Below are positions 48,581-57,837 of a DNA stretch of 64,000 nt, one piece after another. A model generated the notes under the pieces. The model saw only the letters and a list, made by a program, of their open reading frames with translations, was not told where the DNA came from and did no database searches. The stretch comes from JANPPS01 sp964242575. Lineage in GTDB: Bacteria; Pseudomonadota; Alphaproteobacteria; Acetobacterales; Acetobacteraceae. Position 1 is the stretch's first letter; each line of letters starts with the position of its first letter. The position numbers and the translations under genes were made by a program. The stretch is taken from NCBI GenBank assembly GCA_964242575.1, contig CAXTCN010000014.1, positions 4,687-68,686 on the forward strand. The letters are read 5' to 3'.

Positions 48581-48886
48581 ATGAAGCGGCACCTAACGTT
48601 CCATTGCCTGCTGGCCCTGGCCCCGCTGCTGGCGGGCTGCGGAATTGAGTCGCGGCCCGACCTTTTGGCGCGCGTTATGCAGGATTGCGAGGGCGGCAAC
48701 GTGGATGCGTGCAGCATCTTGCGCGGCATGCCGTCGGCTACTGCGGTCCAACCAGCATCCCGTCCGCCCCGGCGCATGCGGTCCCAGGTGCAGCAGAACC
48801 TGGATGCCCTGTTGATGGGTGTCGAGCGGGCGCGCAACACGCCGCGGCTGCCGCCTGGAGCCGTGCCGGAGAACGGGCCGATCTAA
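48581..48886 (+). CDS. small putative lipoprotein
   Basis: 101 residues beginning 'MKRHLTFHCLLALAPLLAGC', a lipoprotein signal with lipobox L-A-G-C. The mature part has two more Cys ('DCEGGNVDACSILRGM') and a proline-rich tail. The start at 48581 is chosen because GGAGGG lies about 10 bp upstream and the signal peptide begins there. No known domain; acylation would depend on Lnt and its partners. Confidence 0.68.
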   Translation: MKRHLTFHCLLALAPLLAGCGIESRPDLLARVMQDCEGGNVDACSILRGMPSATAVQPASRPPRRMRSQVQQNLDALLMGVERARNTPRLPPGAVPENGPI

Positions 48887-48901
48887 AGCTTCGGCGTTGC
48901 G

Positions 48902-49303
48902 CTACGACAATAGCTGCTTGGCCGCGATGCAGATGTCATCTAAAGTATATGGCTTGGCGATGACCACATCGAGCGGCGACGGCGCGTCGGCGTCCTGGTC
49001 TGGCCGTCCCGTCATGAAAATCACCGGCAGATTTGGGATGCGCTGCCTGATTTCGGTCGCCAGCGCGCGGCCATTCAACGATCCCGGTAGTTGGATGTCG
49101 GTCAGCAGCAGGCGGATGGCGCCGCCGTTTTCCAGCATCGGCAACGCTGCGTCCCCGCTTTCGGCCTCAAGGACGGTATAACCCTCGTCGCCCAGCGCTT
49201 CCACGAGCGTCAGGCGAATCAGGAACTCGTCCTCGACAACAAGAATGCGGGGCCGCGTTTCTGTATCGCCTGACATTCCATGTAAGTCGGCTTGGGTTCC
49301 CAT
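48902..49303 (-). CDS. single-domain response regulator (receiver)
   Basis: 133 residues, one CheY-like receiver and no output domain. Acidic pocket in 'ILVVEDEFLIRLTLVEAL', phospho-acceptor Asp in 'RLLLTDIQLPGSLNGRALAT', Thr in 'PVIFMTGRPD' and Lys in 'VVIAKPYTLDDI'. The pattern resembles receivers linked to HWE-type histidine kinases in alphaproteobacteria. No kinase gene is adjacent. ATG at 49276 is an alternative start. Confidence 0.88.
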   Translation of the reverse strand: MGTQADLHGMSGDTETRPRILVVEDEFLIRLTLVEALGDEGYTVLEAESGDAALPMLENGGAIRLLLTDIQLPGSLNGRALATEIRQRIPNLPVIFMTGRPDQDADAPSPLDVVIAKPYTLDDICIAAKQLLS

Positions 49304-49450
49304 CCGGCAAGCCGCATCCGATCCTATAAACGAAATGTGATTGCCGCTCCGCGCATCGTTAAGGGCGCGATAGGTGTGGGACGCGGGGCATTTGACCGTG
49401 CTAGTTAGCGCGGCGCGTCAATACCGGGTTTTAGATCGGGATATCCCTCA

Positions 49451-50428
49451 ATGCGGTTCGTGTTGGCCCTCCTGTCGCTTGTGCTCGCGGCGTCGCCCGC
49501 TGAGGCTGCCGGCGCCGCGCCCGGCGGCGTCGTCCCCGCAGGCATCGCCCCCGCCGGCATCGCAATCGTCATAAACTCCGGCGACGCGACGCTCACGATG
49601 CTCGACATGGCCAACGGCGCCGAGCTTCGCCGCGTGCCCGTGCTGCGGGAGCCGCATCACCTGGCGCTGAGCCCGGACGGACGGGACCTGCTGGTGGGGG
49701 ACGCGGGCGGCAACGAGATGCTGTTCCTCGACCCGCGCACCGGCGACATCCGGCGCAGGGTGCCGATGGCGGACCCGTATCACCTGGGCTTCAGCCCGGA
49801 CTCCAAGCGGCTGGTGGTCACTGGCCTGGCCCGCAACCAGGTGGACGTTTACGAAACCGCCGGCATGACGCTGGTGAAGCGCTTCCCAGCCCGCAAAATG
49901 CCGAGCCACCTGGCGTTCTCGCCCGACAGCAGCATGGTTTATGTCACTCTGCAGGGCACCAACCAGTTGGCGGCGTTCGACATGCGGCAACTGGCGCCGG
50001 TGTGGGTCAGCGAGGTCGGCCCAACGCCGGCCGGGGTGATCTGGCATGACGGCAAGCTGCTGGTGGCCAACATGGGCAGCGACCACGTCGCCGTGGTGGA
50101 CCCGGTTGACGGCCATGTGGAGCGCCGGGTGCAGACCGGCCGCGGCGCCCACGTGTTGTTCCCCTCGCCGGATGGCCGGACAATCTGGGTCAACAACCGG
50201 GTGGACGGCACCACCGTCGCGCTGGACGCTGGGTCCCTCGCGCCGCTCCGCACCTACCGCGTGCCCGGCGGTCCCGACTGCATCGACTTCGCGCCGGACG
50301 GCAAGCTGTGGATCACCCAGCGCTTCATCCAGAAGGTCGGCGTGCTTGACCCGGCGACCGGGGCGCTCACGTCCTACCCAGTGGGGCGTTCCCCGCACGG
50401 CCTTTTCCTTACGGCGAACGTGCGCTGA
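49451..50428 (+). CDS. exported YVTN-type beta-propeller protein
   Basis: 325 residues with a signal peptide (1-19, 'FVLALLSLVLAASPAEA') and then an Ala/Gly/Pro stretch. It then carries about six repeats of the kind 'PHHLALSPDGRDLLVGDAGG', 'YHLGFSPDSKRLVVTG', 'SHLAFSPDSSMVYVT', 'GKLLVANMGSDHVAVVDP', typical of YVTN/lactonase-like seven-bladed propellers. Probably a periplasmic binding or scaffold protein. It shares one base with the desaturase-family gene (TGATG), which suggests a joint task. Confidence 0.82.
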   Translation: MRFVLALLSLVLAASPAEAAGAAPGGVVPAGIAPAGIAIVINSGDATLTMLDMANGAELRRVPVLREPHHLALSPDGRDLLVGDAGGNEMLFLDPRTGDIRRRVPMADPYHLGFSPDSKRLVVTGLARNQVDVYETAGMTLVKRFPARKMPSHLAFSPDSSMVYVTLQGTNQLAAFDMRQLAPVWVSEVGPTPAGVIWHDGKLLVANMGSDHVAVVDPVDGHVERRVQTGRGAHVLFPSPDGRTIWVNNRVDGTTVALDAGSLAPLRTYRVPGGPDCIDFAPDGKLWITQRFIQKVGVLDPATGALTSYPVGRSPHGLFLTANVR

Positions 50429-51390
50429 TGCCGGACCCGTTCAGCCTGGTGGCCGGGTGGCTGCAGGAGCACGCGCTATTGCCGGCGCTGTATGCGGCCG
50501 GGTTGATGCAGTGGGAGGAAGTCTCGTTCGGCTGGGCGCTGCTCGCCTGCTACGGGCTGGCGCAGGTGGCCGTGACGTTCGCGGTGTGCCTGCCGTTGGA
50601 GCGCTGGCGCCCGGTGGAGCAGTGGCCGGACCAGAAGGCGGTCTGGGTCGATATGCTTTACACCGTGATCTCCCGGGTCGGCGTGCTGCCGCTGGTGACG
50701 TTCGTGCTGTTCTACCAAATGCAAGTGGGCCTGAACGGCTGGCTTTCGGATCATGGCTACGTCGCGCCCACCTTGGAGCGGCTGATCCCGCCCTTGCTCG
50801 GGCACCACGTGCTGACGTTCTTCTGCTACGCCATAATCCTGGATTTCACCGAGTATTGGCGGCACCGACTGTCGCACCGGTTCGGCTGGTGGTGGGCGCT
50901 GCACTCGCTGCACCACGCGCAGCGGCAGATGACGTTCTGGTCGGATGACCGCAACCATGTGCTGGACGACCTGATCGGCTTCGTGTGGTTCATGGCAATT
51001 GGCCTGTTGATCGGCATTCCGCCGCTGCAGTTCCCCTTGCTCGTGCTGCTGCTGCGCCTGTTGGAATCACTGTCGCACGCCAACGCGCGGCTGTCGTTCG
51101 GCTGGCTGGGCGAGCGGCTGTTGATCTCGCCGCGGTTCCATCGGTCGCATCACGGCGTGCTGGCGGCCGGGCAGCAAAGCGCTAACTACGGCGCGATTTT
51201 GCCGTGGTGGGACATGCTGTTCGGCACCGCGGATTTCGACCGTGCCTACGTGCGGACCGGCGACCCTTCGGCCGACGAGAAGCTGGCGACCGGCAGTTAC
51301 TTCGAGCAGCAATGGGCCGGGCTGCGCCGCATGGCCCGGATGGCGGGATGGGTGCGCTCCCCACCCGCGCCGGCCGGGAAGGGCAGGTAG
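50428..51390 (+). CDS. sterol desaturase/fatty acid hydroxylase family membrane protein
   Basis: 320-residue integral membrane di-iron enzyme. Histidine clusters are 'YWRHRLSHRF', 'WALHSLHHAQRQMTFWSD' and 'SPRFHRSHHGV', the eight-His pattern of the family, with membrane segments between. It introduces OH or a double bond into a lipid. Overlaps the propeller gene by one base. The lipid substrate is unknown; hopanoid, carotenoid or fatty-acid chains are candidates. Confidence 0.88.
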   Translation: MPDPFSLVAGWLQEHALLPALYAAGLMQWEEVSFGWALLACYGLAQVAVTFAVCLPLERWRPVEQWPDQKAVWVDMLYTVISRVGVLPLVTFVLFYQMQVGLNGWLSDHGYVAPTLERLIPPLLGHHVLTFFCYAIILDFTEYWRHRLSHRFGWWWALHSLHHAQRQMTFWSDDRNHVLDDLIGFVWFMAIGLLIGIPPLQFPLLVLLLRLLESLSHANARLSFGWLGERLLISPRFHRSHHGVLAAGQQSANYGAILPWWDMLFGTADFDRAYVRTGDPSADEKLATGSYFEQQWAGLRRMARMAGWVRSPPAPAGKGR

Positions 51391-51392
51391 CC

Positions 51393-51914
51393 TTAGCCCG
51401 CCGCCTTGATGGCCGTCCGGATCACGTCTTCCGCCGCCGCCTTGTCCGCCCAGCCCGTCACCTTGACCCACTTGCCCGGCTCCAGGTCCTTGTAGCGGGT
51501 GAAAAAGTGTTCGATGCCTGCTCGCAGGATTTCCGGCAGGTCCTCGACGCGGTGCACGTCCTTGTACAGCGTGTGAATTTTGTCGTGCGGGACGCAGATA
51601 ATCTTTTCGTCCTGGCCGCTTTCGTCCTCCATGCGCAACATGCCGATGGGGCGGCACCGGATGACGGCGCCGGGCACGATGGGGGCTGGCGCCAACACGA
51701 GGGCGTCAGCCGGGTCGCCGTCATCGGCCAGGGTGCCAGGGATGAAGCCGTATGCCGCGGGGTAGGCCATCGGCGTGAACAGGAAGCGGTCCACGAACAC
51801 GGCACCGCTCTCCTTGTCCACTTCGTACTTGACCTGGCTGCCCTGCGGGATCTCGATCACGACGTTGATGTCGGACGGCGCGTCGCGGCCGGTTGGTATC
51901 TTGGAAACGTCCAT
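51393..51914 (-). CDS. ppa: inorganic pyrophosphatase (family I)
   Basis: Hydrolyses pyrophosphate to drive biosynthesis. 173 residues with 'INVVIEIPQGSQVKYEVDKE', 'AYPAAYGFIPGTLADDGDPA', 'DALVL' and 'CRPIGMLRMEDESGQDEKII'. The catalytic pattern DxDPxD is intact, with Ala in place of the usual Leu/Val before its last Asp. The start at 51914 follows AAGGA; the frame is open to 51992. Convergent with the sterol-desaturase-family gene, 2 bp apart. Confidence 0.95.
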   Translation of the reverse strand: MDVSKIPTGRDAPSDINVVIEIPQGSQVKYEVDKESGAVFVDRFLFTPMAYPAAYGFIPGTLADDGDPADALVLAPAPIVPGAVIRCRPIGMLRMEDESGQDEKIICVPHDKIHTLYKDVHRVEDLPEILRAGIEHFFTRYKDLEPGKWVKVTGWADKAAAEDVIRTAIKAAG

Positions 51915-52005
51915 GGCTATTCCTTTGAACCTTGCTGCGCCGGACCATAACCACCGCCGCCGGACTTGCCAACGCGCGTCCGAAACGGGCATTGAGAGGC
52001 CGCGC

Positions 52006-52079
52006 GCGCCTGTAGCTCAGTTGGTTAGAGCGGGCCGCTCATAACGGCTTGGTCGCAGGTTCGAGTCCTGCCGGGCGCA
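52006..52079 (+). tRNA. tRNA with CAT anticodon (tRNA-Ile2 or elongator tRNA-Met)
   Basis: 74 nt cloverleaf: acceptor GCGCCTG/CGGGCGC, D-arm AGCTCAGTTGGTTAGAGC, anticodon loop CTCATAA, T-arm GCAGG-TTCGAGT-CCTGC, discriminator A. The stem and variable region (GGCTTGGTC) resemble tRNA-Ile2, whose C34 is modified to lysidine; elongator Met cannot be excluded. The 3' CCA is not encoded (ACGC follows), so CCA must be added by the nucleotidyltransferase. It lies 24 bp before ettA. Confidence 0.9.
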
Positions 52080-52103
52080 CGCGACAGATCCCAGGGAGCC
52101 TCC

Positions 52104-53783
<1,680 letters not shown>

Positions 53784-53794
53784 GCCAGTGCCGT

Positions 53795-53816
53795 CCTCCC
53801 CCGTGCGCGGGGGAGG
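53795..53816. repeat. palindromic GC-rich hairpin element
   Basis: Perfect 8 bp stem CCTCCCCC/GGGGGAGG around the loop GTGCGC, between ettA and the GNAT gene. No T-run follows, so it is not a classical terminator. The same type of element occurs at 60907-60931, suggesting a dispersed REP-like repeat. Confidence 0.6.
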
Positions 53817-53825
53817 GCCGAGGCC

Positions 53826-54359
53826 GTGAACCCGGCCTGGCATATTCGCACTGGACGCCTGCTGCTGACGCCGGTCGGCTGGGCGGACCTGCCGGAGTTG
53901 CGCGCGCTCAAGGGTGACCCCAGGGTGTATGGCCAGATGCTGGGCGGCGTCCGCAGCCCGGCCGAAGTTGCGGTGGACCTGGTGCAGGAAGCCGCCTACT
54001 GGGCGACGCGCGGCGTGGGCATGTGGATGGTGCGGACGACGGACGGCGCGGCAATTGGCCTTACCGGACTGCACGACCGTTCCGACGGGCGCAGCCCAGC
54101 GCTGCGTTTCGCAATCCGGCCGGAACTGCGAGGGCAGGGCCTGGCGCGTGAGGCGGCCGGCGCGGCGCTGCGATTTGCACACGACCGTGCCGGCCTGGAG
54201 CGGGTCGTTGCGGTGGCCCGCGAGGCGAACCTTTCATCCCGCACGGTTCTGGGCGCCATCGGCATGCGCCAGGTGGACAGCTTCGACCGGAATGGCGACC
54301 GCGTGCTGGTGTATGAGAGCCGGGTTAGCCCGAAACCTGCTGACGCATGGCGCCGATAA
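53826..54359 (+). CDS. GNAT-family N-acetyltransferase (RimJ/RimL-like)
   Basis: 177 residues. Starts with 'IRTGRLLLTPVGWADLPELR', as RimJ-like enzymes do, with the acetyl-CoA site 'RFAIRPELRGQGLAREAAGA' and 'LERVVAVAREANLSSRTVL'. Substrate unknown. GTG start just after the hairpin element; the last 35 bp overlap the end of mlaC on the other strand. Confidence 0.85.
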   Translation: MNPAWHIRTGRLLLTPVGWADLPELRALKGDPRVYGQMLGGVRSPAEVAVDLVQEAAYWATRGVGMWMVRTTDGAAIGLTGLHDRSDGRSPALRFAIRPELRGQGLAREAAGAALRFAHDRAGLERVVAVAREANLSSRTVLGAIGMRQVDSFDRNGDRVLVYESRVSPKPADAWRR

Positions 54360-54915
54360 GCGCGTCCACGTTGCTGCCGTTTCGACCTAAAAATGAGGCG
54401 TAATCGTTACGCTGCGTCAGCCGTAGGCTGGTGCCCTCAGCTTTCACATCCACGATTTTGGGCCGGCCACCAACGTTGCTGACAATCCACTGCACGTTGT
54501 TGGGCTGCTGGTTCGGGCGGCGAATGACGGTGCCGACCGCGGCGCCTTCCTCGGACTGCGTGGTTTGCGTGGGCGTGAACGTGACCCCTTGGAACTCACC
54601 GAGCCTGCCGAACACGTTGTTGAGCAGTACGGCGCGGAACAGGCGGGTGTACTCCTGCTGTTGCTGCGGTGTCGCGGTGCGCCAGAAGCGGCCGAGGGTG
54701 AATCGGGCGATGCCCTCCACGTCCACCGCATTCTCGACCAACGGACCCAGGCGCTGTTTTTTAGTTTCGTAGGACCCCGGCCCGTTCACGATTTCGGTGA
54801 GCGAATTGCCAAGTTGGACCACGAACGCGGTCGGATCGCTGCCCTGCGCCCAAACCCGTGGCCCGGCAACGAGGGTGGCTGCGCTCAGGAGCAGCAGCAT
54901 ACGGCGTGTCAGCAT
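54325..54915 (-). CDS. mlaC: MlaC-like periplasmic phospholipid carrier
   Basis: 196 residues with a signal peptide (1-23, 'RRMLLLLSAATLVAGPRVWA'). The Ttg2D/MlaC domain shows 'VDVEGIARFTLGRFWRTATP', 'QQQQEYTRLFRAVLLNNVFG' and 'GGRPKIVDVKAEGTSLRLTQ'. It shuttles phospholipids between the outer-membrane MlaA and the inner-membrane MlaFEDB complex. It lies 15 bp after mlaA on the same strand; mlaDEF are not in the window. Confidence 0.92.
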   Translation of the reverse strand: MLTRRMLLLLSAATLVAGPRVWAQGSDPTAFVVQLGNSLTEIVNGPGSYETKKQRLGPLVENAVDVEGIARFTLGRFWRTATPQQQQEYTRLFRAVLLNNVFGRLGEFQGVTFTPTQTTQSEEGAAVGTVIRRPNQQPNNVQWIVSNVGGRPKIVDVKAEGTSLRLTQRNDYASFLGRNGSNVDALIGAMRQQVSG

Positions 54916-54930
54916 TGAAGAAGCCTTTGG

Positions 54931-55710
54931 TCAGCGATTGAGGAACCAAGCCGGGACGGTGGCGCGGTCATCGTTGCGCGTCACTTCGATCGCCGACCGT
55001 CGATTCTGACGGTATAGGCTGCGGAAAGTTGCGTATGGGTCGAGTGCGCTTTTTTTGATGTTGTCCACAGGGTCCAGCAGCCGTTCCCGCGCGTCCACCG
55101 CGCCGACAGCGGTGCGGGAGATGCGCAAGGCGGTGATGCCGCCAAAGCTCGCATAGGTGAACGGGTCCAACACGATGTTGCCGGCGAACCCAGTGGCATC
55201 ACGCGGGTTGCTCGGGCCAAGGACAGGCAGGAACAGGAATGGACCCTCGCCGACGCCCCACAATGCCATCGTCACGCCAAAATCGGTGTCATGCTCGGGA
55301 TAGCCAAGGCTTGTCGCCACGTCGAACAGGCCGCCCACGCCGGCGGTGCTGTTGATGAGGAAGCGCATGACGGTGTCGCCTGCCCGGCGCGGCCGGGTTT
55401 GCAGCACGTCATTGGCGAAGATGATGGGCGAAGACAGGTTCGCGAGCACGTTGTGGACTGGCCGCCGCACCGCGTCCGGCACAGCAGACCGGTATCCACG
55501 CGCAACCGGCGCCAGGAAGTAGGTGTCAAGCGTGTCGTTCACCTTATAGAACACGCGGTTGGTCGGCTCGGCCGGGTCATTGTTCTCCTGGTACTCGGCC
55601 AGGGCATCAGGGTCGCTCGCGGGCGGGCGGGCGGCGCAGGCGGACACGAGCAGCAGGGCGATGACCACGAATAGCCGGGCTGACGGGGGATGACCAAGCG
55701 AAGACGGCAT
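54931..55710 (-). CDS. mlaA: MlaA/VacJ-family outer-membrane lipoprotein
   Basis: 259 residues with a lipoprotein signal ending in the lipobox 'LLVSAC'. The VacJ domain shows 'NDPAEPTNRVFYKVNDTLDT', 'YRSAVPDAVRRPVHNVLANL', 'MRFLINSTAGVGGLFDVAT' and 'FGVTMALWGVGEGPFLFLPV'. It removes misplaced phospholipids from the outer leaflet and hands them to MlaC, encoded just downstream. Divergent from metF across 160 bp. Confidence 0.94.
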   Translation of the reverse strand: MPSSLGHPPSARLFVVIALLLVSACAARPPASDPDALAEYQENNDPAEPTNRVFYKVNDTLDTYFLAPVARGYRSAVPDAVRRPVHNVLANLSSPIIFANDVLQTRPRRAGDTVMRFLINSTAGVGGLFDVATSLGYPEHDTDFGVTMALWGVGEGPFLFLPVLGPSNPRDATGFAGNIVLDPFTYASFGGITALRISRTAVGAVDARERLLDPVDNIKKSALDPYATFRSLYRQNRRSAIEVTRNDDRATVPAWFLNR

Positions 55711-55871
55711 TGTGGACCCTTTGTTCGAACGACGGCAAACCGCCCCTGAAACGACACTCTATCAGAGACTGCATTAAGACAACGTGTGCAGGGTGTGATT
55801 TTGCGGCGCGCACCCTGTATATCAATGGCAAGCTCGCCGACCTGGCTCGATCATAACCCGGATGCCACACG

Positions 55872-56858
55872 ATGAACCAGATTTTCGCCCCAGCACCGCA
55901 GTCGGACGCCACGCTTGAGCGTTGGCTGACCGGGCCGCGTTTTCCGGCCCTGCCAGCCCGTCCAGCCGCCATGCTACCCCCGGCCCTGTCATTCGAGTTC
56001 TTTCCGCCCAAGAACGACGCGTTGGAGGCGCAGCTCTGGACCTGCATCCGCCGGCTGGAGCCGATGCAGCCCCGGTTCGTGTCCGTGACCTACGGCGCAG
56101 GCGGCACCACCCAGGCCCGCACCCACGCGACGGTGGCGCGGATCGCGCAGGAAACGCAGCTTACCGCCGCCGCGCACCTGACTTGTGTCGGCGCGTCCCG
56201 CGGCGAGGTGGATGACGTGGCCCGGCAGTACTGGGACGCGGGCGTGCGGCATATAGTGGCCCTGCGCGGCGACGCACCGCCGGGCGAGGAGTATGCGCCG
56301 CACGCGGATGGCTATGCCTACGCCGCGGACCTGGTGGCCGGGTTGAAGCGGGTGGCGGATTTTGAGATTTCAGTGGCCGCTTATCCGGAGACGCACCCGT
56401 CCGCGCAAAGCGCGCAGCACGACCTCGACAACCTGAAGCGCAAGCTGGATGCCGGCGCCACCCGAGCCATCACGCAGTACTTCTTTGATGGCACGGTGTT
56501 CCTGAACTTCCTGGACCGGGCGCTCGCGGCCGGCATCACCGCGCCGGTCGTGCCCGGCATCATGCCGGTTTCCAACTACGCCCAGGCGGCGAAGTTCAGC
56601 GCCATGTGCGGCGCGACCGTGCCGGAGTGGCTTGGCGCGATGTTCGAGGGCACCGAGCAGGACCCGGAGACTCGGCGCATGATCGCCGCCATCGTCGCCG
56701 CCGAGCAGGTCCGGCTTTTGCAGGCGAATGGCGTGGACGAGTTCCACTTCTACACGCTGAACCGTCCGGACCTCACCTACGCCATCGCGCATCTGCTGGG
56801 CGTGCGGGCCACCACCGGTGCAGCCGCCGGTACACCGGCCGCAGCAGGAAGGGGCTGA
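55872..56858 (+). CDS. metF: methylenetetrahydrofolate reductase
   Basis: Flavoenzyme making 5-methyl-THF for methionine synthesis. 328 residues; 'PALSFEFFPPKNDALEAQLW' is the hallmark N-terminus, then 'FVSVTYGAGGTTQARTH', 'HIVALRGDAP', 'ISVAAYPETHP' and 'GATRAITQYFFDGTVFLNFL'. About 33 extra residues precede the conserved start, so ATG 55971 is an alternative. The last 86 bp overlap the SBF transporter gene on the opposite strand. No SAM riboswitch was recognised upstream. Confidence 0.95.
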   Translation: MNQIFAPAPQSDATLERWLTGPRFPALPARPAAMLPPALSFEFFPPKNDALEAQLWTCIRRLEPMQPRFVSVTYGAGGTTQARTHATVARIAQETQLTAAAHLTCVGASRGEVDDVARQYWDAGVRHIVALRGDAPPGEEYAPHADGYAYAADLVAGLKRVADFEISVAAYPETHPSAQSAQHDLDNLKRKLDAGATRAITQYFFDGTVFLNFLDRALAAGITAPVVPGIMPVSNYAQAAKFSAMCGATVPEWLGAMFEGTEQDPETRRMIAAIVAAEQVRLLQANGVDEFHFYTLNRPDLTYAIAHLLGVRATTGAAAGTPAAAGRG

Positions 56859-57759
56859 GGAACAGCGGGAACTGGCATAGGCCAAAGAACAGCGCGATGC
56901 GCGGATCGGCGGCAGCCGGCAGCACGGCGAGGTACAGCGCCATGTTGCGGTTGTCGCTCATCAGCCCGGCCGTGGCGGCGGCATAGGTGTCCATGCGCCT
57001 GAACGCTGCCGCCGTCAACAAATTAAGGCCGTAACCCACCGCGAACGCCGCCAGCACCGCCTGCGCCACCCAGGCCGGATCGGCGGCGACGCGTGCGGAT
57101 AGGCCGTCCATCACCGCGAACCCGTAAAACACCAAGAACCACACCAGCAGCCCGTCCGTCGCGTCAGCCCAGCGGGCCAGCCGAACCGGGCCGACTACCC
57201 GGCGCAAAATCAGCGACAGCCCCATTGGCACGCCGACAATGAGGCACAGCCGGCCCATAAACGCGGTGACCGAAATCGACAGGTCCACGCCCATCAGCAG
57301 CAACGCTATCGGCGGCGCGGTCAGCGGTATCAGGAACGTGGTAGCCAACGTGACCACCAGGGACAACTCGGGGTCAAGCCCGACCATGCGCGCGAACGCC
57401 GGGCTGCTGGTGGCGGCGCAGCCAGTGGCAAAGATCACGACGCCGTTGGCAATGCCGGGGTCGAGGTCCAACGGCAGGATGGCGGCCCACGCCAGCACCG
57501 GGCACGCCAGAAGCTGGAACGCGACCAGTGCCGCCACCCGGTCCGGCCGCCGCAGATGCGCGATGGCGCCGGCAATGTCCACCCGCAGCAGCACCAGGGT
57601 CATCATTAACAGGACGTTCGGCGCGATGAAGTCCCGGAACGCGGACGCGAGCCCGGGCGACAGCACGCCGCCGAAGATGCCGGCCGCCAGCAACAGCGAC
57701 CCATGCCGGGCCGACAGGGCGAGCAAAGGGGTCAAGCCGCCAACCCGGACGCTGCCCAC
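56773..57759 (-). CDS. bile acid:sodium symporter (SBF/BASS) family transporter
   Basis: Membrane protein of 328 residues with about nine hydrophobic segments. 'VIFATGCAATSSPAFARMVG' and 'LSLVVTLATTFLIPLTAPPI' match the crossing-helix region of the SBF fold, and 'SDNRNMALYLAVLPAAADP' the C-terminal core. Substrate unknown. Divergent from the helicase gene across about 80 bp, convergent with metF with an 86 bp overlap. Confidence 0.78.
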   Translation of the reverse strand: MGSVRVGGLTPLLALSARHGSLLLAAGIFGGVLSPGLASAFRDFIAPNVLLMMTLVLLRVDIAGAIAHLRRPDRVAALVAFQLLACPVLAWAAILPLDLDPGIANGVVIFATGCAATSSPAFARMVGLDPELSLVVTLATTFLIPLTAPPIALLLMGVDLSISVTAFMGRLCLIVGVPMGLSLILRRVVGPVRLARWADATDGLLVWFLVFYGFAVMDGLSARVAADPAWVAQAVLAAFAVGYGLNLLTAAAFRRMDTYAAATAGLMSDNRNMALYLAVLPAAADPRIALFFGLCQFPLFLSPFLLRPVYRRLHRWWPARPADARWRR

Positions 57760-57837
57760 GCGGCTATTGAGTCGTCTTGGCCGCGTTCGCCGCCTGTTCT
57801 ATATCCCATGCGTGACCCAGCCCCTTCCCGACGCACC

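Noticed and set aside
55711..55871. Possible SAM or SAH riboswitch before metF
   Set aside because: No conserved SAM-II or SAH core could be matched by eye.
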